DNA from: Pararge aegeria
Taxonomy: Eukaryota > Arthropoda > Insecta > Lepidoptera > Nymphalidae
Length of the DNA: 64,000 nucleotides
Direction of reading: 5' to 3'
Assembly (NCBI RefSeq): GCF_905163445.1
Contig: NC_053200.1
Span: 10,912,001-10,976,000 of the forward strand
This document shows, piece by piece, positions 37,048-50,252 of this stretch (its first letter is position 1; every line of letters starts with the position of its first letter). Under the pieces are notes generated by a model that made no database searches, was not told where the DNA came from, and saw nothing but the letters and a program-made list of their open reading frames with translations. Both the position numbers and the translations under genes were made by a program.

Positions 37048-40000
37048 TCAACTGGATCGGACTTGGCTGGGTATGTGCCACATAGTCAAAATGGCTCCTA
37101 TAAGAGCCCCTAAGAGCGCTGCGAAACACGATCCCACTTCGAACAACAACTTCGGTGTAAACACCCCCCATATCATGAGGTGACGGCAGTGGATCGTGGC
37201 TGATAATGCACACGCGAATACCTGAAAATGCATACATAGAAAAATAAATTAACCGCTTTGTTAGTCTACTAGTCAGTATTACTTTGTGGAAGGTATGATA
37301 TGCAATGAATATTAAGTTTCATCATATCATAGACGTCCACAGCTGGACATAGGTCTTTTGTAGGGAGTTCCAAATTCCACGGTTCTGCCATTCCAGCAGA
37401 ATATTAAGTTTAATTAGGTTTAATCAGCGCACCAGTCAAATCTGCACGGTGTAAATTTATAATTACTTCAATTTGTAAACTTAGCGATTATTTGTCGTAG
37501 AGATTATCTGCGTTTAAAAAGATTGAAGTAATTATAAATTTCACCGTGCAAATAAGCCTGGTTAGCGCGGATTAGAGCTATCTAGATAAAGCAGTGGCGT
37601 GCATATAGTTTATGACCAGGGTAGACATAATGCAGGAAGATGAGATAAAATGGAAAAATCCTGCTACTGTAAGAGTTAGGTATATCAAAGAATTAGGGTA
37701 GGCAGTGCCTTTACGAATGTATGAAGTGCACGCCACTGAGATATATCCCACGACTTCGTTCGCGTGGAAATTTTGATTTTGTGTATGCCTATGATATTCT
37801 AACCCCGAATAACTATTAGGCAAAAAAAGAAACAAATCTCTCCCACGGGAACCATACATTTTTCCGGGATAAAAAGTAGCATTTGTGCTGTTCCACACTA
37901 TAATCTAACACTGTGCTAAATTTTATCCAGATCCGCTCAGCCTTTCTGGCTTGATTAATGGATCTTAGATTCTAAGATGAATTTAGGATTCATCACCTCC
38001 AACGAAACAAAACAATTGTACCCATACCTACAAGAAATTCATAAAAACCTTTTGCATGGCATCTTAATTAACTAGTCCATCAGAACAAAAAATTTTTATA
38101 CAATTGCAATTCTTAGAAACCTTTCATATGGCTTTTTAATCACGTAGTTTTCGAGTTAGTACTTACTCTAATAGCGAAGCACAACGCAAACTTGAGACAT
38201 ATAGAGAATACTGCTGCTAACTGCGTCCGCGGGCCGAGGGCAGACGCTCCTTTACTGCCCCAGAGCGCTAGCAGAGGGACCGTCGCACCGAACATCAATG
38301 GCATACCTGAATTATATATTACATTTTTCAACGAAGAGGTAATGCAATGAGCACGGGTTCAAAGCCCAAAAGTGTGTCAGGAAGGAACTAAAGGTCCTTA
38401 CATTACCTTCGTTATACATTCATGAATCACTGCTTTTCGTAAAGAAGAACATGCACTATATTATAAGCATTGTGAGAGCGCCATAAATATAAACTTCTTA
38501 TGTCTCCATCAAAAACAGTTAAATATAGCAAAAGCTCATATGTAATGTTACCTAAGCTATACAATAAACTACCGTTAGATCTCTTTAAGAAAAATAATTA
38601 ATCAAGAGCATCTTCTGAATCAATGTTAATATGATTTAAATGAATATTTTGGTTAATTTTAATAATTATATAACATTAAGAAGAGTAATCAACTTAATTA
38701 AACATTTTGGTATTGGCTGACATTTGAGGACATGCTTTAATATTATGGTATTAAATCTAGTTATATCTTTGGGAACCAAATTGTATTGTATTATCATAAA
38801 ATCGTAATATTATAATTAAAATTAGTTTTAAAATAATGTTAATAATTTTTTCACGCCAATCTTGGCTGAATATGTAGATCATGAATTACGCATAACATCT
38901 ATGTTTTTTTGTACCATGTTTAAGCAAAATTTAATAAATAAATAAAATAACGTAACGGGCGCCGTGATAAATCCATACATAGCGAGGAATTCTAGAGTAA
39001 CTCCCGAGCATGACTATCTGGAATCCTGAGTGTAGCAAGGGTTGTAGGAGTGCCCAAGACAAAGACAGTATTAACCCTACGTCAGATGCTTTTAACTATA
39101 CAATTCAATACTCGAGATTGTTTTTAGTTATTACGCTTCGGAAATAACTTTTGGAGGATTTTTTAACGATTTTTACTCTATGTTTTGCGTTTTGCTTGCT
39201 CTAGCGAGTGAAGTACGTTCATCAAGGCGAGAAAGCAATACAAGAATGAACAGATTTTTCTTAAATCTATTTTTCCAGTGAATTAAAAATGCTCAACCTT
39301 TATGTTAGGTGTAGCCTGTTTACTCCATCGAAGCAGTCCCCATATCTGAAGCTGTGTTTTTACTTTAAATGAAAATCATAGTAAAAATTGGATTTATTTA
39401 AGACACTGCCTCGTTGATCTAGTGATTAGTATGTTCGACTGCACACCACGAAGCCCTGGGTTCAATCCCCGGGTCGGGACAATGACAATGACAAACAGTA
39501 CCTATTTGGTTTTTCTATGAACAAATATTTGGTACTAGCCCGAAGTTTTGATGGGTGAAGATTCACCCCCGTGAAAGAGGTCGCTATGCAGGAATAAGGC
39601 CGCCAAATATATCCTTCCGTCAATATGTATCCTTTTTTGAAACATGATGATTGTAATGAATATTATCATATGATGAATAAAAGAACAATTAATATACTAC
39701 GAGATTACACACATCGCCATCTAGCCCCCAAAGTAGGCGAAGCTTGTGTTATGGGTACTAAGATAGCTGATAAATATTTTTATGAATATAATACACATAT
39801 TATCTTATAATATACAGATAAACACCCAGACACTGAAAAAAAAAACCATGTTCATCACACAAACACTTTCCAGTTGCGGGAATCGAACCACGACCTTGGG
39901 CCTTGGACTCAGAAAGCAGGGTCGCTGCCCACTGCGCCAACCGGCTGTCAAATGGTGATGGTGATGAAGTCGAAACTTACCAAACAAATAAATAAACATC

Positions 40001-43000
40001 AGCACAACAGATATTGGCGTCCCAAACGACGTGTAATTAGGGTCACCAGCGTGGAAGACTGCGGCCCATCTCACATGACCCAGGGTAGCGTGGTGTCCCG
40101 TGCCATAGAAGTGATACGAGGCCAATAGCGCCCAAAGACAAGCCATGCTTGAATTGCATCTCGTTGCTAGAGCTGAAAAGTGATTTATTATGAGCACTGG
40201 ATTTCGGCTTGAACACTGCAGTATATATTTTTTTTAAATATCAATATTTCAAACTAATTACGGAGTGCTATGAGAATGCAACTACATCTTTTTGAATAAT
40301 ACCCGTTTATGTACATTAAACATATAGTTAAAAACAAACATAGGTAAACAGCTATCCGTAGTGTGCACTGTTTTAACAATGTGTTAATGAAAACCGAAAA
40401 CATACTTCACAAGCTTTAGAGGTACATTATGACTTATCTATGATACCGAAAATCTAATAGTTTGAGTAAACCACTATAATAGTTTTTACTGGAAGAAATC
40501 AGATCTTTATATGAGTAATATCAAGTGACTCCTGTCACTTTATTAGGTACTATGCACGTGTCGATCTTTTACCTTCAATAGGGTTGTCATAAGCAAACAC
40601 TGAGAGAAAATAAATGCGCTTCTTTTGATTTATTATTTCTACAGAGTGATTCCTAATGAAATATACTTATGCACCCTTTAATAGTATTTCGTAATTCCGT
40701 TACACGTTGTATAAATAATACAACTCAAATCCAAATCATTATTTTAACGATCAAAATATGACAATATGAAGGAAAACATTGTGATCATAACGTTCTCAAA
40801 GGCGTGTGTGCGGCGTGAAGTCTAGCAACATAGACTTCGCCAGATTGCTGGACTACGGATCTTTCTCATTCCGAGAGGAGACCACTGCCCTGTAGTTGGC
40901 CGGTAATGGGTAATAATGGTGAATCCATAAATGAAACTACATTTGATGATATAATTCGAAAAGTTTTGCTAGTTTACTCTAAGCCGTCTTCAAAACAAAT
41001 GTTTCAACTTACAAAATTTCGTCGAGCCTTCAGTCTTCAATATCGGAACGACATTCAGTGCAATGAATCCCGAGAGAAGTGCTAGACCAGCCGTTGGAGC
41101 AAATGCCGCACCCAATACCAATGTATTGGCCAAATAGAACAACAGACCAGACACGACCAGAGGCATAGTGGCCCCTCTACCATCCTTCCTCCACAGAAGG
41201 ACAAACATGGTTGCTATAACCAACCAAGCTCCTCTGGCCAACATTCTGGATCTACTCGGAGACCCTAAAGATCCCCAGCCTACAGCCCAATGAGCACATG
41301 CGAAGATACCAGCTATAACTATTCCATAACCTCTCCATTCAACATGACGTCTAGCGATCGCTATAACAGCTGCTACAGAACCTAAGGCTAAAACCAAAGC
41401 AGCTCTAGATGCATTACCCGTGGTAGAACCTTCCCCAGCCGTCCAACAATCCCCTTGCTCTTCTCTACAACCCCTATAAGACCGAGTTAACACCATAACA
41501 CCACCAAAAGCGGCCCATAGCAGAAAAGATTTCACCGTCCGTACATTCCAAACTATCACACCTAAAACCGATAGCGTCAAATACGACAACGTTGCACCTT
41601 CTTCTATAATGTAACTATTCGAAACTAATATTACAGCTGACGCGAATAATGCAGTTCTAGCGAATCGATCGTAGAACTGCGCACGCCCTTCAGACCATCT
41701 CTGAGTTATTCCATCCCAGTGCATTACAACTAAAACGCACGTAATGGCTCCAGACACTAACCCTGTGCTCAAAATTATAGCGTGCTCGACATTTTCTAAG
41801 ATTTCAAGGTAGTACGCTGTGTAACATAAGCCAATACAAACTGCGACAGATACAAGTCCACTTGGGACGAAGGAACTAGCGAAAACATGAGGAATACGTT
41901 CAACCGGAATGCCTTCAGTTATGATCCAATTGAAGAATACTGCTAGAAGGAGCAATAAAAGAGCCCGAAGCATAGATAAAGAATCAAATTCGACCCAGAC
42001 TTCCCGAAACGCTCCACGTACTTTATCCATTAGGTTCCTGAAACAAATAGGCACAATTTAAAAACTGCAAGCGTTAGCAATTATTTCCTGTAGTTATTTC
42101 TTACGGTGGATTAGTTGCCTGTAAAAGATTGCTATATAGCGCCAAGGTTGAAAAATTGTATGCGCTGTTTTGTGACTTCTTTTGTCTCATGTATTTATGT
42201 GGTGTACAATAAAAGTGAACCTATTCATTCATTCCTTCTTTTATTTGGTTATTTGTTACTTTCTTTAAAATTTGGGTTCAAAGTTTTAAAATTTTTGTTT
42301 TATCTTATATGTATATTTTTTAGGTAGCATACTGAGACAACCAACTTCCAAGATATATTTGTCAACCGGTTAAAAATAAGCTTATGGATTTCAAGGTTGT
42401 TTTCATTTAGGTAGTATAAGTAGATTTTAAATTAACAAACTTTGATGGAATTTAATTTGTAACCTAAACTTCTGTAACTTATAAGCAAAAGCTACTTTGA
42501 AAATTACAGTAATTTAGGTCACAAATTAGCAATATACCCTCCACGATCTATTCTTACCTAACATCAGAAATATAAATCCGAAGATCGGCCTCAGTTTCAA
42601 CACCAGCTGCTAGGCCAATCTGCGTTCTGGTCGCATTTATTAACTGAGCCAGTCGATCCAACGAGATCTGTTGCGATTCCTCACCATATCTTACTAAATA
42701 CTGGGTTACCTAAAATAAATAATAAAAATAAATAAATATACTACGACAATATACACATCGCCATCTAGTTCAAAAGTAAGCGTAGCTTGTGTTATGGGTA
42801 CTAAGATAACTGATGAATATTTTTATGAATAATATACATAAATACTTATAATATACAAATAAACACCCAGACACTCAAAAACATTTATGTTGATCACACA
42901 AACGTTTTCCAGTTGTGGGAATCGAACCCACAGCCTGGACTCAGAAAGCAAAGAAGAAAATGGAAATAATATTCTCTAACAATTCTATAAAATTTTAGAA

Positions 43001-46000
43001 GACATTTTTAAGCCTAACATTGATATACATATATATACAAATTTATCTTTGCCACATTCAGAAAAAAAAGTTGGTCATCGCGGGACGTCCGGGTGCTGTA
43101 ATCGACACATAGCGGTGGCGCAGAGAAGGCAATGACAGCGTCATGCCAAATTCCATGACGGCATACAGATATAACTTACTGCCCAGACCAGGGCTTCCAA
43201 ACCTGGGTGCGGTGGCGCCCTAGAAAGTACAGGGGTGCACAGCAAGGCACTCCCTTCTGTACTTCAAAAAATAAAGAAAATTTTTTTTTGTGGTTCTTGT
43301 ACAGCGGTGTCACGTATACTACTTAGAAACTATATCTCAGCCGGGTATACCTTTTACTTTTTCCCCTACTGTACCTATATCGTGAAGAATACGATACTTC
43401 CAATGCGTTTGTTGTGGCTTGGATGGTTTAAGCTTCTGGCTCCAGTAATGAGACATTAATAGGCTGGGGATAGTGGCGATGATGGATAGATGATGCTATC
43501 CAATGGAATAGAAATTTTATTTATTTTTCTTACCTGTTTCAAATTGTTGCTCAGATGTAATAATGTATGAGCTACGGGCATATTTGGTAGAACAGGTAGA
43601 AGTAAATTCCCTAGTGACGGGGCCGGCGGGGGTCTCCCCAAGGCCGCACTAAGTGTAGATGCCAGATCGGTTTGTTGCACTTCCCTACCAATCTGCCTGT
43701 CCGCTTCATCCCCAGCGAATCCTGTAGAGCAGTATGCGAACAAAGCTGCTGTACGCTCAGCTTTGCTTTCCCCACCGTGATCACCTGTTTGACAAACATA
43801 TTTTTCAATATAAAAAAACCACTGACCAATTACTGTCTATCTACAAAAGCTTTAAACTAAATATACAAATAAGCTGTTATAACCTCGTAATCAGGACTTC
43901 AGCCTTTCTTTCAAAGGAACTGTACCTTATGTATAAGATTCGGAAACTTGCAATTCTTCAAGTCCTCAGACTATTGACACAACGTGTAAACGAAAACCGA
44001 AATAATAATTCAGAGGCTTTAGAGGTACATTATTTACTGTCTCTGAGACTTATCTGTGAAACCGAAACGCTAATAGTATTTGAGTAAGCCATTGCCATAG
44101 TTTTTACTGAAAAACAGCCTTAAAATCAAATGCAAAAGTACAATCTAGTGACTCCTGTAACTTTATTAAGTACCTACTTGGCGCGTCGCGTACTATGCAA
44201 GTGTCGGTATTTTATCTTCAATAGGGTTGTCATAAGTAAACACTTAGAATGTTTTGGTTAAAAATATGCTTCTTTTGATTTAATATTTTTACAGGGTGAT
44301 TCCATATGAAATATACTTATGCACCCTTCAACAGTATTTAATAATTTTGATACACGTTGTATAATTATATATATTACTATTTCAAGTCTTATTGCTGGAT
44401 AAACTTGTAGAAAAAAGGAGTTAAGAATTCACCACATAAAGTAAGTAAACAATCAATTTGCATGCACTTAATCCCTGACTGTAAACATTCACTCTGCAGA
44501 ATGTACTCTGTATTAAAATGTTGCACAGGAACACAAGCAAACATATAGTAAGTTAACTCAAAAAAAAAAGGAGTAAAAAAGCTAAAATAAACAACTACCC
44601 AGATATGCTTTAGAATCACACACAATTATCTATTAAAACATGTTATATTCTAATAACCATACAAGTCATTAAGCAAATAGGTAAACACCTACCATCCGAT
44701 TTTTTCCATTCTTGTGAGTCTAAAACAATGTAAATTTAAAAATTTTAGTTAAGATTAACTTCCCATCTTTATATAATAGATACTTATTGGTAAAATAATA
44801 AAATAAAAAATATCTGTCACGTAGGCTTTACTTATTATCTTCTTCTTTACTTATTATTAAAACATCGAGTTTACTTTGGGTAAAGTAGCTCCAACCCCAA
44901 TTCCACAAAGTTGATTGTACCATAGCCAAAATAAAAACAGCATTTTAAATTTTAAAACACCTTCAATTAATCTTATGTGCAGCCCCCCTTGAATGGGCAA
45001 GAGACATTTTTCGCCACAGGGTAAGAACAACATTTTATGTTCTTCCGCAGTTTTATCCGCTCTCAGAGCGTAGAACTGCACAGAAATAATATCCAAATAT
45101 TATAAATGTATTGTAAAACAGGAAATACTTCTTTTATCTGTTGCTGTGCTGTGTCGTGTGGTCATGTCAATTTTACTCCTAATCAGTTGATATAATCTGC
45201 ACGGCTATCATAGGCAGGGGATAAAAATTATATCCCCTGACAAGGGATAAAATTAACATATCCACCTTCCACGGTAGGGCAACAGAGAATAGGAGAAGTT
45301 CATTTATGATTACACATAATATAGTTATATTATTTAGATTTTGTGGAGATCGGTAGAAGAACCAGAATTACCGACGTAGCTTAACGAGTCGCGAAGCTGA
45401 AGTGACAATGGGCGGGGCATTAGTTCGGAGAAAGGATGGACGTTGGGGTCCCAAGGTGCTGGAATGGCAGCCCGAACTGGTAAGCGCAGCGTTGGTCGAA
45501 CCCTAACGAGATGGACAGACACGGGTCGGAGGTAGCCGCTGGATCCAAACGGCACAAAACCGTTGAATTTGGAACTCCCTACAAAAGATCTATGTCCAGC
45601 AGTAGACGTCTATCGGTTAATATGATGATTTGGATATTATTTCCACTTGTGCACCAATGCTCGGAATGCTATGGTAGAAGAAACAATTTTATCTTTTCCA
45701 CCTACGATGGCCACGCAGACGAAAACAGTCCCAATTGCTTCCAAATACCTTTGTCACTAGATTAATGACTCCATTATGAGCATTCATTATTATCATCATT
45801 TAAACAAAAACACTTGACCTACCTCATGTGATTTAAAAATGAGGACACAAACGTTCCTAATGAATTATGAGTTAAAAACGTTAACACGTGTCTGGTGGTG
45901 GTAGAGAAACAATAATAATTAATAATACTGATGTATATTTGGCATAACCAGCATCCCTACTAATCTATACTAAAATTATAAATGTGAATGTATGTTTGTT

Positions 46001-49000
46001 TGTTACGCTTTCACGCAAAAACTACTAAACCGATCATCATGAAACTTTATACACATATTTCTGAAGGTATTAGAACTAATATAGGATTCTTTTTATCCCG
46101 AAATTAAGCTCAGTTCTTTTGGGAGAGGGGTAGAAGTTTTTTGACGATTTTACACCATAACGCCGTCAAATGATAACCAATTTAAACTTTTGTACTTTAG
46201 AGGTTATAATGTCTGTTTAATTTTGCTCAAATTTCGTGTAGATCTGATGAATGTGATTGGAGATAGAGGACACAACTCCTCAGCGGACGGCAGCCAACCC
46301 ATTATTTAAGGCTTAGCTATCCTAAATACATAAAGTGCGTAGAATAAAACTAAATCGAATGCCAGATGTCTTTCGAAAAACAAACGCAAACGAAGTCGCG
46401 GGCAACAGCTAGTAGAATATAATTGGAAAGTCAGTTTCATTGCGAAACTATTGCTTAAGTAAAAGGGTGATTAGGTATAACCCAAATTATATATATATTA
46501 CAATGTGAAGCAAAAAATTTTTACGAAAATTGTGCAGACGGTGAAGTATGAATTTTCCCACACTTATAGTTTATATGGAGAAGGAGTGCAGAATCCTAAG
46601 TTTTTTATTAATTTTTGCATAATAAATACATTAAAACAATAAAAAAACATTACCCACACTACTATGTACTTGACATATTTCGCATATATACTTTTTATTA
46701 ATAGTTTTTTGGATTATAACTTGTATGGAAAAATTGGCAAATTAACCTGTGTCAGTGCTTGACACAATCTGTGATAATTGAAGTATAGTCTTTGACAACC
46801 TTAATATTGTTTCAACCCTTAATATTGTTGTATTTAAATTAATTATGGTCTAATTTTGTCAACTGCGGGACCACTAGTTCATACTAATACTTAAGTAAGT
46901 GCTTTTTGTATGACTTCACCAGTGGCGTGCACAGGGTATGCATAAGGCAATGTACATGGAAAAATTCCCTTCAAATACGAGTTATATAAAATAATTTGGG
47001 TGGGCAGTGCTTTTGTGCATGTATGAAGTGCATGCCACTGTTCTTCACTTAGCAACAGAGTAACTAACAAAATATTCAATAACTTGTGTTAATGTTTACT
47101 CTTAAAATGTATTCTCTGTTATATACCTGTTTCTGTCATGCCATGGTCACCTATGACATAAAGAATAACATCTGGGGGCAGCATTTCAATGAATCGCTCA
47201 AGCCTAGCGTTTGTTTCTTTTAATTTTCTAGCCATCTCAGGATGATTCGGTCCATATCTATGTCCTGCATGATCAACTCCTAAGTAGTGTGCCACAAGTA
47301 TATCCCAGTCTGATTTCTTCAATTCATCATAGATTTTTGAGTCAACCTCTGCAAGAATAATTAAACATACAGGTGAGTATTAGATAAGTCAATGTTAGAA
47401 CATTGATAACAAGATTAATCTGTTGACTGTTCATGCCCTACATACATACATACATGCCCTAAAATATGAAAAATTACCATTGTAAATTACCTTACACAGA
47501 AAGTGCCTATTGTTGAAAAGAAACCCAGTTTGAATGAATCAGGAAGCAGGTCTTAGTGAGGAGCTCAAAACCTTAACAGACACACTCAGTGACTTGTGTG
47601 AGTATAAAAAGATGAAACAGTTCCTGAGTAGTCTTTTTGAAATAAACATTTACTAGGATATAGTAAATGTTGCCTGCATTTTGTAGTGAAAGATTATCTT
47701 AACTTACCATTATCAACAGTATCAAGGTCCCAGGTATGGAATGAATATAATGCATGGGAGCGGTGCCATCTTGCAGGCATCAGTCTAGCCCATGTGTCAT
47801 CTCCCAATAGTACTGCTTTGTTACCTTGTTTTACAATCTGTGAATGATCACTAAATTGGACTAAAGATTTGAAAATGAACAGTCTTTGTCATTTGTGTTT
47901 GTCCTTTATCTTTTAGTACCTCGTAGTGGTAATAATCAAAGAACATTACCAAGTTATTGAGTATGTGATTAGCTTTTTATTAAGTACAAGGCCAAGATAG
48001 GAAATTTGGCTAACTTCTCTTTTTTTTCGAATTTACGTAGCTTTGCTTTACATGCGTTTCCTGCATGTAAAAAAAAATTCCAAACCACCTATCATGGCTG
48101 GCATGGTATTGGCTTCCTTAATAATTAATGTTTATGAAACTCCATGATTTACAGAAGCTGAAGTATGTTATAAACTTGTAATTCTATTTGTGAAAACATG
48201 TAATTGCCTATAGTCTACTAATTACTTGTTTTCCTATATATTTGGTCTAATGAGTTAGGTTAATGGTCTAACAGCCTGTGAATGAACAAACAAAGATCTG
48301 GGATCTTCTTTATTTTATAAACATACACAAGGAAGACAATCATGAAGTTTGGGTTTGAGGCTTTTGCAGAACGTTAATGAAGGTACTTCACATGTACAAT
48401 TAAATGTGATTGTTTTCATATTTTATTAAGAATATTATTAAAAATCATGACGTTCACTGCCAGACACTCAATATTGTTTGTGGCAATCCCTTGCCTTAAT
48501 TTTGGATGATGGTTCCTCACCAGCCCGACAGTTTAGACAGTTCCAATGCCTTGCCAGACGAGTTGTAGGTGTGAACATGAAGCAATGTACAAGTAGGTGT
48601 ATGTGAGATAGTGATTTAGATAGTAACAGATGACAAGTACTTTAAGGCAGGTTTAAGACTTAAACAAGGAGTAATCTTGGCATTTTTTTACTGTGCAAAT
48701 ATCTAAACTGATTTTCTCAACTTTTTTAGTTGGTTAGGTAGTCCATTTACAAGGAGTGTTTTATTTATACTCAGAAGTTACTGAAACATGCTGTGCTTGC
48801 CCATTGGCTAGACTTATAATCTAAAAGGTATTAGCTAGCTATAGCTAATGCAGACTCTTGTAAAAATAAAACCAAACGGATCTCTTACTTGATCAATCAC
48901 ATTATCTTCTTGTATTTCCATAGCAGCGAAATTGGCACTCATATCAATAAAAGTAGGCAAGGAGCCTGTAACTAGAGCCTTTACGCGCTGGAGTGTAGTT

Positions 49001-49425
49001 GTAGGTGGATCAGCCATAAATCGAAAAACCCGCGCACGGTTCGGCCACTTATCAACAGTCTTTCGAATCACTGGCAGACGATTTTGATAATACAAAGGGC
49101 TTGCATTACTTTCATCATATTCTGTAAAATCGTATCGCAAAGCATCCACCAAAATTAACGCCACTTTATTCTTCTTGGGAGCGCATATTATAGGTGAACC
49201 GGAGTTAGACAGTATCCGGCGAATTTTATTATCATCGCTGCATGGAACCTTCACGCTGGAGTTCTGATGCCCATCGCAACCGAAGCTTTTTAAAGGTACA
49301 CATTCTGATACATCGCTTAACGTTTTACGAGATAGGAGGAAACCCTGGCCGAACATGAGAACCGCGGAGAGGATAAGATAGGAGAACCAAACGAGATATA
49401 AAATAAAATTCCATTTTTCTTTCAT
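37048..49425 (-). CDS. PIGO: GPI ethanolamine phosphate transferase 3 (PIGO)
   Basis: ER multi-pass enzyme that transfers phosphoethanolamine to the third mannose of the GPI anchor precursor, the step that later links the protein. Nine minus-strand exons in phase: 48889-49425, 47708-47837, 47127-47348, 43534-43784, 42558-42709, 41013-42037, 39981-40166, 38167-38306, 37048-37221, giving 938 residues (human 1089). A signal anchor (about residues 7-28) precedes the alkaline-phosphatase-like domain: LILVDALRYDF, DPPTTTLQRVKALVTGSLP with the nucleophile threonine, LLGDDTW, WDLDTVDN, AHYLGVDHAGHRYGPNHPEM, VIGDHGMT, GDHGG. Exons 6-9 encode many hydrophobic segments, including YHFYGTGHHATL and the C-terminal HLMIWGVFTPKLLFE typical of PIGO rather than PIGN or PIGG. 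Exon 7 uses the acceptor ctctag at 40167. Introns hold many repeats. Confidence 0.95.
37320..37395 (-). mobile_element. RTE LINE 3' tip
   Basis: Minus-strand match to the end of the RTE copy at 45380-45640: atagacgtccacagctggac, ataggtcttttgtagggagt. Confidence 0.65.
37443..37550. repeat. 30-bp inverted repeat, MITE-like
   Basis: Arms 37443-37472 and 37521-37550 (tgcacggtg...aatttataattacttcaat) pair with a single 1-base indel around a 48-base spacer. It lies in the last PIGO intron. Confidence 0.75.
37592..37738. mobile_element. hAT-like MITE
   Basis: Ends cagtggcgtgca and tgcacgccactg. Flanking octamers agataaag and agatatat match at 6 of 8, an eroded target-site duplication. Interior (gggtaggcagtgcctttac) shared with 46920-47040. 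It lies in the last PIGO intron. Confidence 0.7.
38460..38950 (+). mobile_element. Decayed LINE 3' end
   Basis: Carries a remnant reading LPKLYNKLPLDLFKKNN, like the C-terminus of CR1/Jockey reverse transcriptases, and ends in taataaataaataaaat. It lies between PIGO exons 7 and 8. Confidence 0.5.
39405..39620 (+). mobile_element. SINE-C, tRNA-derived
   Basis: A tRNA-like head with A box (tgatctagtgattagtatg) and B box (ggttcaatccccgg) and a body unlike SINE-A or SINE-B (tttggtactagcccgaagtt). It does not fold into a full cloverleaf. Only one copy in the window; lies in PIGO intron 7. Confidence 0.6.
39690..39956 (-). mobile_element. SINE-A copy
   Basis: Minus-strand copy: the head at about 39945 reads gccggttggcgcagtgggca, the body includes tttccagttgcgggaatcga (B box in reverse) and the tail acacatcgccatctagcccc. 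It ends about 25 bases from the PIGO exon 7 donor. Confidence 0.85.
40376..40710 (+). mobile_element. MITE family F copy
   Basis: Left end acaatgtgtta, right end tacacgttgt. Interior (aagctttagaggtacattat, aatagggttgtcataagcaa, tatacttatgcacccttta) matches 43979-44360. It lies in PIGO intron 6. Confidence 0.75.
40785..40915 (+). mobile_element. SINE-B fragment
   Basis: Plus-orientation middle section: acgttctcaaaggcgtgtgt, then gattgctggactacggatct, then ctgtagttggccggtaatgg. Confidence 0.65.
42735..42955 (-). mobile_element. SINE-A copy, head truncated
   Basis: acacatcgccatctagttca, gataaacaccc-like middle, ttccagttgtgggaatcgaa, then breaks at gactcagaaagca before the A box. It lies in PIGO intron 4, just upstream of exon 5. 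Confidence 0.8.
43979..44360 (+). mobile_element. MITE family F, complete
   Basis: 382 bases bounded by exact 10-bp inverted ends acaacgtgta and tacacgttgt. Non-coding. Four copies in the window share the interior. No target-site duplication is clear. Superfamily not assigned. It lies in PIGO intron 3. Confidence 0.75.
45070..45310 (-). mobile_element. Foldback family E, partial copy
   Basis: Shows gaaataatatccaaatatta, atatcccctgacaagggata and aacagagaataggagaagtt, all shared with 56440-56890. It lies in PIGO intron 3. Confidence 0.65.
45380..45640 (+). mobile_element. RTE-type LINE 3' end
   Basis: Degenerate C-terminal coding end of an RTE reverse transcriptase (DGRWGPKVLEW, then SRWIQTAQNR) ending ctatgtccagcagtagacgt ctatcggtt and atgatga tail. 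The frame is broken by stops. Confidence 0.75.
45964..46412 (+). mobile_element. Helitron-like element with A/T flanks
   Basis: Starts tctatactaaaattataaat preceded by A; ends gcgggcaacagctag followed by T. Interior shared with 53785-54240 (gttacgctttcacgcaaaaa; ttttgggagagg; ggagatagaggac). Non-coding. It lies in PIGO intron 3. Confidence 0.75.
46920..47040. mobile_element. hAT-like MITE
   Basis: Ends cagtggcgtgca and tgcatgccactg; flanking octamers gacttcac and ttcttcac agree at 6 of 8. It lies just downstream of PIGO exon 3, in intron 3. Confidence 0.75.
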
Positions 49426-50252
49426 TGCAATGATTTTTAAGACACAAATTTATAGCTGGCATGAGTTTTAATTTGTTAAATAAAAAAATACACAATAACC
49501 ACCCCTCTCAACATCGCGAAATTTTGTAAAATTTGAAATTGCCAAAGGTCATTCGTTGATTTGACATTTTATTGACCATAGATATAAAAAATCATGGTAT
49601 AGAAGGCCATAGACTAGTTACATATTTCTAATATCAAAAAATATTGTTGGTGGAAAAGGCATTTAACTCTATTTTAGATTAGTCACTTTAGGAGTATTAA
49701 TTTATATTGATTGGTTTTTACTAAATAATATAATAGTGTAATTATACACCATGTATTATGATTAACTATATATCATGTGATTATCTCGTATTTTCTGTTT
49801 CACTTGACTCAGAAAAGATTGAACCCAGTGCCTTATTGCATATGCTAATGCATTAAAAAAATGGTTGACGTTGACATTCAGCAACTTTATTTTTTTAGAT
49901 TTGTCTGTGGTTTAAGGTTATGGTGCAATTTTTACGATATTTTTGATTTTGTATTTTGAAAATTTTACATGAAAGTATCAAAATTTTAAATTTGTAAATC
50001 GGATACTAATGTTGCTCGTGACTGCATAACACGTTTTCAAATCATACGAGACCGTCCTAATATTGTACTAACAATCTAATGTTTGCTTGTATTTTGTTAT
50101 CATTCCATTTATTTTGATTTGGTACTAATTCTTACAAGATTTATAAACTGTAAAGAAGTACTACTTATTGTGTAAAGTAAAGTTAGAAACTGTTCGCATG
50201 AACTCCCAATCTAAGTAATCAAATGTAAAGGTATGTTCATGAATTGGTTGCA
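49426..50252. promoter_or_regulatory. Shared upstream region of PIGO (-) and the EFCAB14-like start (+)
   Basis: About 830 bases of AT-rich DNA between two divergent start codons, without a recognised repeat. It probably holds both promoters; no specific factor site is claimed. Confidence 0.5.

Noticed and set aside
39405..39480. tRNA-like head at 39.4 kb
   Set aside because: Has A and B boxes but no complete cloverleaf and a SINE body follows; annotated as SINE-C, not as a tRNA gene. The same applies to SINE-A and SINE-B heads.
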